Part shown: one piece after another, positions 7,949 through 15,304 of the stretch
How positions within the stretch are numbered: position 1 is the first letter of the stretch
Layout: the number at the start of each line of letters is the position of its first letter
From: Alphaproteobacteria bacterium
Lineage (GTDB): Bacteria; Pseudomonadota; Alphaproteobacteria; Rhizobiales; Xanthobacteraceae
Length of the DNA stretch: 27,450 nt
Assembly (NCBI GenBank): GCA_005884745.1
Contig: VAZU01000012.1
Coordinates: 1 to 27,450 of the forward strand
Reading direction: 5' to 3'
The notes under the pieces: generated by a model
The model's input: only the letters and a program-made list of their open reading frames with translations
Database searches by the model: none
Told to the model about the DNA's origin: nothing
Translations under genes and position numbers: made by a program

Positions 7949-8833
7949 ATGAAGGTCACACCCGTCGACAAGGCCCGCATCCTGTCCGAGGCGCTGCCCT
8001 ACATGCAGCGCTACGACAACGAGACCGTCGTGGTGAAATACGGCGGGCACGCCATGGGCGAGGAGGAACTCGCGCGCGCGTTCGCCCGCGACATCGTCCT
8101 GCTGGAGCAGGCCGCGATCAATCCCGTGGTCGTGCATGGCGGCGGCCCGCAAATCCAGGCGATGCTCGCCCGGCTGGGCATCCAATCGGAATTCGCCGCC
8201 GGCCTGCGCATCACCGACGCGGCGACCGTCGAGGTCGTCGAGATGGTGCTGGCCGGGTCCATCAACAAGCAGATCGTCGCGCACATCAACGCCGCGGGAG
8301 GATGCGCGGTCGGGCTGTGCGGCAAGGACGGCAACCTCGTGCTCGCCCGCAAGGCGAGCCGCAGGATCGTCGACCCTGGCTCCAACATCGAGAAGATCGT
8401 CGACCTCGGCTTCGTGGGCGAGCCGGAGAAGGTCGATGTCCGGGTGCTGCAGCAGATCATCGGACGCGACCTCATTCCGGTGCTGGCGCCGGTCGCCGCC
8501 TCGGCGGACGGCGGGACCTTCAACGTGAATGCCGATACTTTCGCGGGCGCGATCGCGGGCGCGCTCAAGGCCAAGCGCCTGCTGCTGCTCACCGACGTGC
8601 CGGGCGTGCTCGACCGCTCGCAGGAGCTGGTCAAGGAACTGTCGGTCGACGAGGCGCGCCGCCTGATCGCCGACGGCACGATTTCCGGCGGCATGATCCC
8701 CAAGGTCGAGACCGCGATCGACGCCATCGAGCAAGGCGTGGACGGCGTGGTGATCCTGGACGGCCAGGTCCCGCATGCGGTGCTGCTGGAGCTGCTCACC
8801 GACCTCGGCGCGGGCACGCTGATCCATCGATGA
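7949..8833 (+). CDS. argB: Acetylglutamate kinase
   Basis: A 294-residue amino-acid kinase that phosphorylates N-acetyl-L-glutamate, the second step of arginine biosynthesis. Motifs include the ATP-binding KYGGHAM (K30), the substrate loop VVHGGGPQI, FAAGLRITDAATVE, NVNADTFAGAIAGAL and the C-terminal ISGGMIPKVETA. Length and all blocks match the family, with no sign of the deletions seen in its neighbours. The ATG at 7949 lies 62 bases after engB. The stop overlaps the start of the DUF1036 gene (ATGA at 8830-8833). Confidence 0.95.
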   Translation: MKVTPVDKARILSEALPYMQRYDNETVVVKYGGHAMGEEELARAFARDIVLLEQAAINPVVVHGGGPQIQAMLARLGIQSEFAAGLRITDAATVEVVEMVLAGSINKQIVAHINAAGGCAVGLCGKDGNLVLARKASRRIVDPGSNIEKIVDLGFVGEPEKVDVRVLQQIIGRDLIPVLAPVAASADGGTFNVNADTFAGAIAGALKAKRLLLLTDVPGVLDRSQELVKELSVDEARRLIADGTISGGMIPKVETAIDAIEQGVDGVVILDGQVPHAVLLELLTDLGAGTLIHR

Positions 8834-9933
8834 GGCGGCGCCTACTCTTGTTCTTGGCGCTTCGAGGTGACCGAGGCGGAGAGCCAGGCGCCCCCCTGCC
8901 CCGCCTGCGGCCCGCAAGCGGGAGAGGTGAAGCGCGTTCGCGGCTTGTCCTTGGAATCGTTTTCATCATTGTTGCATTGCTCGCTCTCCCCTTCCCCGCC
9001 TTCGCCGACCTGCGGCTGTGCAACCGGACGAGCTACGTGCTCGACCTCGCGCTCGGGCTCGAGGACAAGGGGAGCGCGGCGAGCCGCGGCTGGTTTCGGG
9101 TCGAGCCCGGCCAGTGCCGGATCGTGCTTCAGGGCGCCATCGAGGCCGAGCACCTCTATGTGCACGCCCGCGCGTTGGCGCTTTACGGCTCCTCACCGCC
9201 GCCCCAGGCGTCGCATGGGGAGCTGTGCGTCGCCGACGGCAATTTCGTGATCGCGGGCGCGCGCTCCTGCGCCGCCCGCAAAGGCCAGCGCCTCGTGGGC
9301 TTCACGGCGATTCAGCCCGCGCAGGGCGAGCAAGGCTCGACAGCCAATATCGCCGAGCAAGCCGATTACAACGACGAGCAGGCGCGGCTTGCCGGAATCC
9401 AGCGGCTGCTGGTCGCGGCCGGCTATGACGCCAATCCGATCGACGGCGTCCCGGGCAAGAAGACCGAAGCCGCGCTCGCCGGATTTCTGAAAGACCGCGG
9501 TCTCTCCGCCGAAGCTTCGACGCAACCCGGTTTCTTCGATGCCCTCGTCGGGGCGGTCCAACAATCCGCCGTCGCCAAGTTCTCCTGGTGCAACGACACC
9601 GGCTATATCGTCATGGCGGCGCTCGGGATCGAGGACGGCAGCGCCGTCGTCACCCGCGGCTGGTATCGGGTCGAACCCGGCAAATGCCTCAAGCCCGAGA
9701 TCTCGGGGCAACCACAACGGCTTTACAGTTTTGGTGAGGCGGTCGACAAGGACGGCCGCGTGGTGATGCGCGCCGGGCACGCGCTGGTGTGGGGCGGCAG
9801 CACCGTCCTGTGCACCCGCGACGTTCGCTTCGAGCTCGACGATCAAACCGACTGCCTCGGCAAGGGCCTGGCCTCGACCGGCTTTGCCAGGATCGAGGAC
9901 GGCGGCACGATTGTTCGGTTTCAGGAGCCATGA
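8830..9933 (+). CDS. Secreted protein with two DUF1036 domains flanking a peptidoglycan-binding-like segment
   Basis: A 367-residue protein with a hydrophobic export signal at about 39-57 and a likely cleavage after AFA (59). A first DUF1036 domain (about 60-165) begins LRLCNRTSYVLDLALGLED. A central segment (about 178-235, GIQRLLVAAGYDANPIDGVPGKKTEAALAGF split over its two helices) resembles a peptidoglycan-binding-1 domain. A second DUF1036 domain (about 240-365) begins SWCNDTGYIVMAALGIED. Both halves share the pattern RGW[FY]RVEPG[QK]C, so the domain is duplicated. The function is unknown; a cell-wall-associated periplasmic role is inference. The first 37 residues before the hydrophobic stretch are unusual and overlap a palindromic repeat. 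No alternative Met or Val start lies between the repeat and the signal core in this frame, so ATG 8830 is kept. It overlaps both neighbours by 4 bases. Confidence 0.82.
   Translation: MRRRLLLFLALRGDRGGEPGAPLPRLRPASGRGEARSRLVLGIVFIIVALLALPFPAFADLRLCNRTSYVLDLALGLEDKGSAASRGWFRVEPGQCRIVLQGAIEAEHLYVHARALALYGSSPPPQASHGELCVADGNFVIAGARSCAARKGQRLVGFTAIQPAQGEQGSTANIAEQADYNDEQARLAGIQRLLVAAGYDANPIDGVPGKKTEAALAGFLKDRGLSAEASTQPGFFDALVGAVQQSAVAKFSWCNDTGYIVMAALGIEDGSAVVTRGWYRVEPGKCLKPEISGQPQRLYSFGEAVDKDGRVVMRAGHALVWGGSTVLCTRDVRFELDDQTDCLGKGLASTGFARIEDGGTIVRFQEP
8862..8935. repeat. Palindromic repeat inside the 5' coding region of the DUF1036 gene
   Basis: A GC-rich block containing CCGCCTGCGGCCCGCAAGCGGG-type dyad symmetry (the CCCGC.TGCGG/CCGCAAGCGGG arms lie at about 8898-8923), ending in GGGAGAGGTGAA. 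Sequences of this kind (CTCTCCCGCTTGCGGGAGAGG-like) are normally intergenic in rhizobial genomes. Here the block is read in frame as residues about 12-36 of the protein, between the ATG and the signal-peptide core. Confidence 0.5.
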
Positions 9934-10624
9934 GGAACACCAGCTTGCCGGCAAGTCCAATCCGCGGATTCGCGCAGGTCGAGACCTGGGTGTTCGATCT
10001 CGACAACACGCTCTACCCGCATCACCTGAACCTGTGGCAGCAGGTCGATGCCCGCATCCGGGATTTCATCGCGAATTTTCTCAAGGTCGGTCCCGAGGAG
10101 GCGTTCCGGGTCCAGAAAGATTATTACCGGCGCTACGGCACCACGCTGCGCGGGCTGATGACCGAGCACGGGCTGCATCCGGACGATTTCCTGGAGTTCG
10201 TGCATACGATCGACCATTCGCCGCTGGAGCCGAACCCGGCGCTGGGCGCCGCGATCGAGCAGCTCAGCGGCCGCAAGCTGATCCTGACCAACGGCACCCG
10301 CAAGCACGCCGACCAGGTGATGCAGCGGCTCGCCATTCATCGGCATTTCGACGGCATATTCGACATCGTCGCCGCCGAGCTCGAGCCCAAGCCGCAGCCG
10401 CAGACCTACCAACGCTTTCTCGCCGCGCACGCGGTCGATCCGGCCCGCTCGGCATGACGACCGTGCTGGTGCTGCCCGCGGGCACGCGCGCGGTATTTCG
10501 CCAGGACTGGGAGCTGGAGGACCGGGACACGCCGCACGTCGATCATATCACCGACGATCTCACCGGATTCCTGCAAGCAATCGCCGCGCAGCTCGCGCCG
10601 TCGGGTGACCCTCCGCCGGCTTGA
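9930..10624 (+). pseudogene. HAD-superfamily pyrimidine 5'-nucleotidase, frameshifted by an internal deletion
   Basis: A HAD hydrolase of the pyrimidine 5'-nucleotidase (SDT1-like) type. The nucleophile motif FDLDNTLYP holds D23 and D25. Motif II is LTNG, and the motif III lysine is in ELEPKPQPQTYQRF. The first frame stops at 10457 after VDPARSA. The tail continues in another frame from about 10448 as LGMTTVLVLPAGTRAVFRQDWELEDRDTPHVDHITDDLTGF and ends at 10624. The family has a conserved MFEDxxxN..VPH segment between VDPAR.A and LGMTTVLV; it carries motif IV and is missing. The total length is 3n+2, so 3n+1 bases are lost; 49 bases between two CTCGGC words fits exactly. Loss of the acidic motif IV should inactivate the enzyme if real. 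ATG 9930 overlaps the preceding stop. Confidence 0.82.
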
Positions 10625-10681
10625 CATCAACCGGCCCTGCCCCGACAAGGCGCCGCTGACGCAGCAATCAGGACCCGGCAG

Positions 10682-11530
10682 ATGCCGCACGGCGAGCTCG
10701 CAAAAACCATCGATGCGGCATTCGAGGCCCGCGACGGCATCGGACCGAACACGCGAGGCGCGGTGCGCGAGGCGGTGGAGCGCGCGCTCGACCTGCTCGA
10801 TCGCGGCGAAGCGCGCGTCGCGGAGAAGCGCGGGGATGGGCGCTGGCACGTTCACCAATGGCTCAAGAAGGCGGTGCTGCTCTCGTTCCGGCTCAACGAC
10901 ACGGCGCTGATTGGCGGCGGCCCCGGCGGGTCGGGCTGGTGGGACAAGGTGCCGTCGAAATTCCTGGGCTGGACCGAGCAGCGGTTCCGGGAGGCGGGGT
11001 TTCGGGCGGTGCCGACCAGCGTCGTGCGGCGCTCGGCCTTCATCGCGCCGGGCGTGGTGCTGATGCCGTGCTTCGTCAACGTGGGCGCCCGCGTCGATGC
11101 CGGCACCATGATCGACACCTGGGCGACGGTTGGCTCCTGCGCGCAGGTCGGCAGGAATTGTCATATCTCCGGGGGAGCGGGGATCGGCGGCGTGCTCGAG
11201 CCGCTGCAGGCGGAGCCGGTCATCATCGAGGACCATTGCTTCATCGGCGCGCGTTCCGAGGTCGCGGAAGGCGTGATCGTGCGCGAGGGCGCGGTGCTGG
11301 CCATGGGGGTTTTCCTCGGCGCCTCGACCAAAATCGTCGACCGCGACACCGGAAAGATCTTTCAGGGCGAGGTGCCGCCGTATTCGGTGGTGGTGCCGGG
11401 CACGATCGAGGGCAAGCCGATCAAGGGCAGCAACATGCCGGGCCCGGGACTGTATTGCGCCGTCATCGTCAAGCGGGTGGACGCGCAGACCCGCGCCAAG
11501 ACCTCGATCAACGAGCTGCTGCGGGATTAG
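10682..11530 (+). CDS. dapD: 2,3,4,5-tetrahydropyridine-2,6-dicarboxylate N-succinyltransferase
   Basis: A 282-residue left-handed beta-helix acyltransferase that transfers succinyl from succinyl-CoA to tetrahydrodipicolinate in the succinylase branch of the lysine and meso-diaminopimelate pathway. An N-terminal helical domain with WLKKAVLLSFRLND is followed by hexapeptide-repeat coils. These contain VVRRSAFIAPGVVLMPCFVN, the catalytic-site DTWATVGSCAQVG, HISGGAGIGGVLEPLQA and CFIGARSEVAEGVIV. The C-terminal strand ends SINELLRD. The protein matches family length throughout and shows no deletion. It lies 10 bases upstream of dapE, with which it forms a two-gene pathway unit. Confidence 0.96.
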   Translation: MPHGELAKTIDAAFEARDGIGPNTRGAVREAVERALDLLDRGEARVAEKRGDGRWHVHQWLKKAVLLSFRLNDTALIGGGPGGSGWWDKVPSKFLGWTEQRFREAGFRAVPTSVVRRSAFIAPGVVLMPCFVNVGARVDAGTMIDTWATVGSCAQVGRNCHISGGAGIGGVLEPLQAEPVIIEDHCFIGARSEVAEGVIVREGAVLAMGVFLGASTKIVDRDTGKIFQGEVPPYSVVVPGTIEGKPIKGSNMPGPGLYCAVIVKRVDAQTRAKTSINELLRD

Positions 11531-11540
11531 GCGCGCGCCG

Positions 11541-12662
11541 ATGAGCACCGACCCCGTTGCGATCGCGCGGGACCTGATCCGCTGCCGGTCGGTGACGCCG
11601 GCGGACCGCGGGGCGCTGGACGTGCTGGCTCGCCTGCTGCGAGCCTCCGGCTTCGCGGTGGAGATGCCGACATTCTCGGAGCCGGGAACCGCGGATGTCG
11701 CCAATCTCTACGCGCGCATCGGCGAAGGGGAAAAACATCTCGCCTTCGCCGGTCACACCGACGTGGTGGCGCCGGGCGAGGAATCCGCCTGGTCGCATCC
11801 GCCGTTCGCGGGCGAGATCGCCGACCGCGAGCTGTTCGGACGCGGCGCGGTCGACATGAAGGGCGCCATCGCCTGCTTCCTCGCTGCTGCGATCGATTAC
11901 GTCGGCGCCGGAACCCGCGGGCCGGGCGGCTCGATTTCGCTGCTCATCACCGGCGATGAGGAAGGCGTGGCGATCAACGGCACGGTCAAGCTGCTGCGCT
12001 GGGCAGCCGAGCGCGGCATCGTGACCCGATTGGGCGACACCCTCAAGATCGGCCGGCGCGGCTCGCTCAACGGCGCGCTGACCGTGTCCGGCAGGCAGGG
12101 GCATGTCGCCTCCCCGCAGCTTGCGGACAATCCGATCCGCGGGCTCGTCGCGCTGATGAGCGCGCTGATGGCGCAGCCGCTCGATGAAGGCACCGAGCAT
12201 TTCGCTGCGTCGAACCTGGAGTTCACCTCGGTCGACGTCGGCAATCGAACCGTGAACCTGATCCCCGGGGAGGCGCGCGCGCGATTCAATATCCGCTTCA
12301 ACGATCGCCACACGCAGGAAACGCTCAAACATCTCATCGAGACGCGATGCCGCGAGGCAGCGGGAGAAAAGGTGCGCTGGCGGCTGGAGTTCGAGCTCTC
12401 GAACTCCGACGTGTTTTTGACCAAGCCCGGGCCGTTCGTCGATCTGGTCGCGGGCGCGGTCGCCGAGATCACCGGGCATGAACCGGCGCGTTCCACCGCG
12501 GGCGGCACCTCCGACGCCCGCTTCATCAAGGACTATTGTCCAGTGGTGGAGCTCGGGCTGATCGGCCGAACCGCGCATCAGATCGACGAGCGCGTGTCGA
12601 CCGCGGACCTCGAGGCGCTCACCGCGATCTACCGGCGCATCCTGGAAAAATATTTCGGGTGA
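11541..12662 (+). CDS. dapE: Succinyl-diaminopimelate desuccinylase, apparently lacking about 14 internal residues
   Basis: A 373-residue M20-family metallohydrolase that releases succinate from N-succinyl-LL-diaminopimelate. Metal and catalytic residues seen are H72 (FAGHTDVV), D105 (GRGAVDMKG), E140/E141 (ITGDEEG) and H346 (TAHQIDERV). The dimerisation (lid) domain begins at about 176 and includes GRQGHVASPQLADNP. Between WAAERG and RLGDTLKIGRRGS the family has a segment ending in VGEPTNP, whose Glu is a conserved zinc ligand. Here only IVT separates them, at 12017-12027. Adding about 14 residues would give about 387, the usual length in this order. If the deletion is real the enzyme should be inactive although the frame is intact. 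The gene follows dapD closely. Confidence 0.9.
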   Translation: MSTDPVAIARDLIRCRSVTPADRGALDVLARLLRASGFAVEMPTFSEPGTADVANLYARIGEGEKHLAFAGHTDVVAPGEESAWSHPPFAGEIADRELFGRGAVDMKGAIACFLAAAIDYVGAGTRGPGGSISLLITGDEEGVAINGTVKLLRWAAERGIVTRLGDTLKIGRRGSLNGALTVSGRQGHVASPQLADNPIRGLVALMSALMAQPLDEGTEHFAASNLEFTSVDVGNRTVNLIPGEARARFNIRFNDRHTQETLKHLIETRCREAAGEKVRWRLEFELSNSDVFLTKPGPFVDLVAGAVAEITGHEPARSTAGGTSDARFIKDYCPVVELGLIGRTAHQIDERVSTADLEALTAIYRRILEKYFG

Positions 12663-12815
12663 GTTGGCCGGCGTTCCCCGGACGAGGCGCGGCATGTAAT
12701 GCCGCGCCGATGATCCGGGGTCCACAGATTTTCGTCTCGGGCCCAATGGGTCCCGGTTCAGCAGCGCATCACTACGTGCTGCGCTGCGCCCGGGACACGA
12801 TGCTCCTGTTCTTGT
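12661..12815. repeat. Rhizobial-type intergenic repeat between convergent dapE and truA
   Basis: The block between the two convergent genes contains a perfect 10-base-arm hairpin at 12686-12708 (GGCGCGGCAT, 3-base loop, ATGCCGCGCC). This is followed by a GATCCGGGGTCCACAG tract, a TGGGTCCCGGTTCAGCAGCGC tract cut by an imperfect hairpin (CAGCAGCGCA/TGCTGCGCTG) and a CCCGGGACACGA end. This composite resembles a repeat I recall from Bradyrhizobium-group genomes. Its position suggests it can also end transcription from both sides. Confidence 0.6.
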
Positions 12816-12819
12816 CCCC

Positions 12820-13557
12820 CTAATACTCCACGCTCGACAGATACAGACCCTCGGGCGGGGCGACCGGCCCGCAGGCGTTGCGCGAGCGCGCGGCGAGCGC
12901 GGCGGCAAGATTTTTCGTGCTCCATTTGCCCTCGCCCACCAGCACCAGCGAGCCCACCATCGAGCGCACCTGATGGTGTAGGAACGAGCGCGCCGAGGCG
13001 AAAACGCAGATTTCCTCGCCCGCGCGCTCGGCCGCGAACCGATCGAGCGTCTTGACCGGCGATTTGGCCTGGCATTCGGCGGCCCGGAAGGTGGTGAAGT
13101 CGTGGCGTCCGACCAGCGCCTGGGCCGCCTCGTGCATCGCCGCGGCATCGAGCCGCCGCGGGACGCGCCAGGCGCGGTGGCGCTCGAGCGCGAGATCCGC
13201 CCGGCGATTGACGATGCGATAGAGATAATGCCGCCGTTTCGCCGAAAATCGCGCATCGAAGCCGGGCTCGACTTTCTCGGCCGACAGCACCGCGATCGGA
13301 TGCGGACGCAGCCGCGCATTGAGCGCGTCGCGCACTCGGTCGGGACGCCAGTCCCGCGCAAGATCGAAATGCGCGACCTGGCCCAGCGCGTGAACGCCGG
13401 CATCGGTGCGGCCGGCGCCGTAGACGGCGACGCGCTCGCCGCAAAACGCCGCGATCGCCTCGGCGATCAATCCCTGGACCGACGGCCCGCCCGCCTGCAG
13501 CTGCCAGCCCACGAACGGCGTGCCATCGTATTCGATCAACAGCTTGAAGCGCGGCAT
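12820..13557 (-). CDS. truA: tRNA pseudouridine(38-40) synthase
   Basis: A 245-residue pseudouridine synthase acting on the anticodon stem of tRNAs. The catalytic aspartate is D52 in GAGRTDAGVHALGQVAHFD. Other family blocks are the N-terminal IEYDGTPFVGWQ, RHYLYRI, VGRHDFTTFR, and near the C terminus SFLHHQVRSMVGSL and CGPVAPPEGLYL. Full length with no missing block. It starts 6 bases after fmt stops, so fmt-truA is co-transcribed. Confidence 0.95.
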   Translation of the reverse strand: MPRFKLLIEYDGTPFVGWQLQAGGPSVQGLIAEAIAAFCGERVAVYGAGRTDAGVHALGQVAHFDLARDWRPDRVRDALNARLRPHPIAVLSAEKVEPGFDARFSAKRRHYLYRIVNRRADLALERHRAWRVPRRLDAAAMHEAAQALVGRHDFTTFRAAECQAKSPVKTLDRFAAERAGEEICVFASARSFLHHQVRSMVGSLVLVGEGKWSTKNLAAALAARSRNACGPVAPPEGLYLSSVEY

Positions 13558-13563
13558 GTTGAC

Positions 13564-14490
13564 TCACCCGAGCTTGGTGCCGGGCGCGATCTTGGTTCCG
13601 CGCAAGAACGCCTCCGCGCGCATCGGCTGCCGTCCGGCGCGCTGCAGCTCGAGGATCCGCACCGCGCCGTCCGCGCAGGCCACGTCGAAGCCGCCCGTCA
13701 GCAAAGTTCCGGGCGGGCCCCCGCCCTCGCCGCGCGTCGTCCGCAACACCTTGATCCGCATCGCCTCGCCGGCTTGCTCGAGCTCGAACCAGGCGCCCGG
13801 AACCGGGGAGAGGCCGCGGCAATGGTCGTGCACGGCCTTCCAGGGCCGTGCCCAATCGATGCGCGTCTCGCGGTTTTCGATCTTTGGCGCCAGTGTGACG
13901 CCGGTCGCCGGCTGGGGCTTGGTTTGCAGCGCCCCGCGCTCGAGCCCGCCCAGCGCGCGCACCATCAGGTCGGCGCCGAGCCGCGCCAGCACATCGTGAA
14001 GCTCGCCCGCGGTCATGTCGGGACCGATCGGCACCCGCTCGGCCATGGCGATGGGGCCGGTATCGAGGCCTTCGTCCATCCGCATGATGGTGACGCCGGT
14101 CTTGGTGTCGCCGGCCATGATGGCGCGGTGGATCGGCGCGGCGCCGCGCCAGCGCGGCAGCAGCGAGGCGTGCAGATTGAAGCAGCCGAGCGGCACCGCT
14201 TCCAGGATCGGCTTGGGAAGGATCAAGCCATAGGCGACCACGACCGCCGCCGCGGCGCCATGGGCGCGAAAGTCTTGCGCCGCTTCCGGCGTCCGCAACG
14301 TCCGCGGGGTCAGCACCGGGAGGCCGAAGCGCCGGGCCTCGCGCTCGACCGCGCCCGGCTTTTGCTCCATGCCGCGGCCGGCCGGCTTGGCGGCCGCGGC
14401 ATAGACCGCGGCAACCTCGTGACCGCGTCCTAGGATCTCGAGGAGCGCGGGAACGGCGAACTCGGGCGTGCCCATGAAGATCAGACGCAT
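13564..14490 (-). CDS. fmt: Methionyl-tRNA formyltransferase
   Basis: A 308-residue enzyme that formylates initiator Met-tRNA using 10-formyltetrahydrofolate. The N-terminal formyltransferase domain starts RLIFMGTPEFAVP. It contains the active-site N105 and H107 in CFNLHASLLPRWRGAAPI and D143 in GLDTG. The C-terminal domain includes RIDWARPW and the conserved GLSPVPGAWF. The protein is complete. In related genomes it directly follows def; here a toxin-antitoxin pair lies between them. Confidence 0.95.
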   Translation of the reverse strand: MRLIFMGTPEFAVPALLEILGRGHEVAAVYAAAAKPAGRGMEQKPGAVEREARRFGLPVLTPRTLRTPEAAQDFRAHGAAAAVVVAYGLILPKPILEAVPLGCFNLHASLLPRWRGAAPIHRAIMAGDTKTGVTIMRMDEGLDTGPIAMAERVPIGPDMTAGELHDVLARLGADLMVRALGGLERGALQTKPQPATGVTLAPKIENRETRIDWARPWKAVHDHCRGLSPVPGAWFELEQAGEAMRIKVLRTTRGEGGGPPGTLLTGGFDVACADGAVRILELQRAGRQPMRAEAFLRGTKIAPGTKLG

Positions 14491-14514
14491 CGGGTCGACG
14501 GCTCCAGCGCCAAA

Positions 14515-14949
14515 CTATGCCGCGGACCCGGGGGGCTCGAACGGATCGATGAGCTCCAGTCCGAGCCCGAGGAAGTCCCCGAGGTCGCGAGTTGCGAGAG
14601 CAGCCTGATTGCTCAAGGCAATCGCCGCAATCAGTGCGTCCATCTGCCCGATAGGCCGACCCATCCGCTCGCGGACAGAAGTCACCTCGCCGTATCGTTT
14701 GGCCGCTTCACTGTCGAGTGTCAGTATTCGGCCGCGAAAAAGCTCGTTCTCGATGCGTTCGATCGCTAGTCGCAGGTGATCCTTGCGTCGACCCTCCGTG
14801 AGCCGCAGGACGCCGCCATAGAGTTCGGCGAGCACTGGCGTGCACAAATAAATCGATTCGCCAGGCTGCGCGTCGAGCCACGCAACGAGCGTAGAACTCG
14901 GCCTTGGGCGAAAGCTCTCGGACACCACGTTGGTGTCGAGGAGGATCAT
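14515..14949 (-). CDS. vapC: VapC/FitB-type PIN-domain toxin (putative ribonuclease)
   Basis: A 144-residue PIN-domain protein. The acidic metal-binding residues are in place: D5 in ILLDTNVVSE, E42 in PVLAELYGG, D104 in GQMDALIAA and D122 in LATRDLGDF. PIN toxins of this group cleave structured RNA, often tRNA, and are silenced by a cognate antitoxin. The start overlaps the antitoxin stop by 4 bases, the standard arrangement. The pair is placed between def and fmt, where related genomes have none, so it looks like an insertion into a housekeeping operon. A role in addiction or stress response is inference. Whether the toxin affects fmt and truA transcription is unknown. Confidence 0.9.
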   Translation of the reverse strand: MILLDTNVVSESFRPRPSSTLVAWLDAQPGESIYLCTPVLAELYGGVLRLTEGRRKDHLRLAIERIENELFRGRILTLDSEAAKRYGEVTSVRERMGRPIGQMDALIAAIALSNQAALATRDLGDFLGLGLELIDPFEPPGSAA

Positions 14950-15191
14950 TCGAAATCTGGCGGGGGCGGCACCGCCTCCGGAACCTCAAACACGAGATCG
15001 TCGCCGCGATCCTCCGGGGCGATCAGACTGCATAATGCAGTGCCCAGCTTGAGCTCGCCCTCCTGCCCGGTAAGCCCTTTCCGGATCAGCGACTTCGCTT
15101 CATCCGATAGGCTGCGGCGATGAGCGTTCGCGCGATCCTCGATCTGCCGTTTCAATTCAGCGTCAATGTCTCGGATCAGAAGGTCTGGCAT
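14946..15191 (-). CDS. FitA-like ribbon-helix-helix antitoxin
   Basis: An 81-residue protein. The N terminus MPDLLIRDIDAELKRQIEDRANAHRRSLSDEAKSLI (split here into its strand, helix and helix) is a typical Arc/MetJ ribbon-helix-helix DNA-binding domain of FitA/VapB antitoxins. The acidic, proline-rich C terminus (FEVPEAVPPPPDF) is the expected toxin-wrapping tail. A strong Shine-Dalgarno AAGGAGG lies 4-5 bases upstream of the ATG, much better than at most genes in this window. This fits the need for antitoxin excess. A palindrome directly upstream is the likely autoregulatory operator. Confidence 0.88.
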   Translation of the reverse strand: MPDLLIRDIDAELKRQIEDRANAHRRSLSDEAKSLIRKGLTGQEGELKLGTALCSLIAPEDRGDDLVFEVPEAVPPPPDFE

Positions 15192-15203
15192 GGCCCTCCT
15201 TCG

Positions 15204-15224
15204 TATGATATCATTGATATCATA
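15204..15224. promoter_or_regulatory. Palindromic operator upstream of the toxin-antitoxin pair
   Basis: Two 10-base arms, TATGATATCA and TGATATCATA, face each other around a single central base. They start 12 bases upstream of the antitoxin start codon. The A+T-rich arms stand out against the GC-rich surroundings and include TATGAT/TATCAT sequences that can serve as a -10 element. Ribbon-helix-helix antitoxins bind such dyads to repress their own operon. The function is inferred from position and symmetry. Confidence 0.7.
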
Positions 15225-15304
15225 ATTGCTTCCAACATGTCCAGCGGTTTTCGATCCCTCCGCGAGTACTTCACGCCGTTCGGATTGCCGGCCTGCCTCT
15301 GCGT

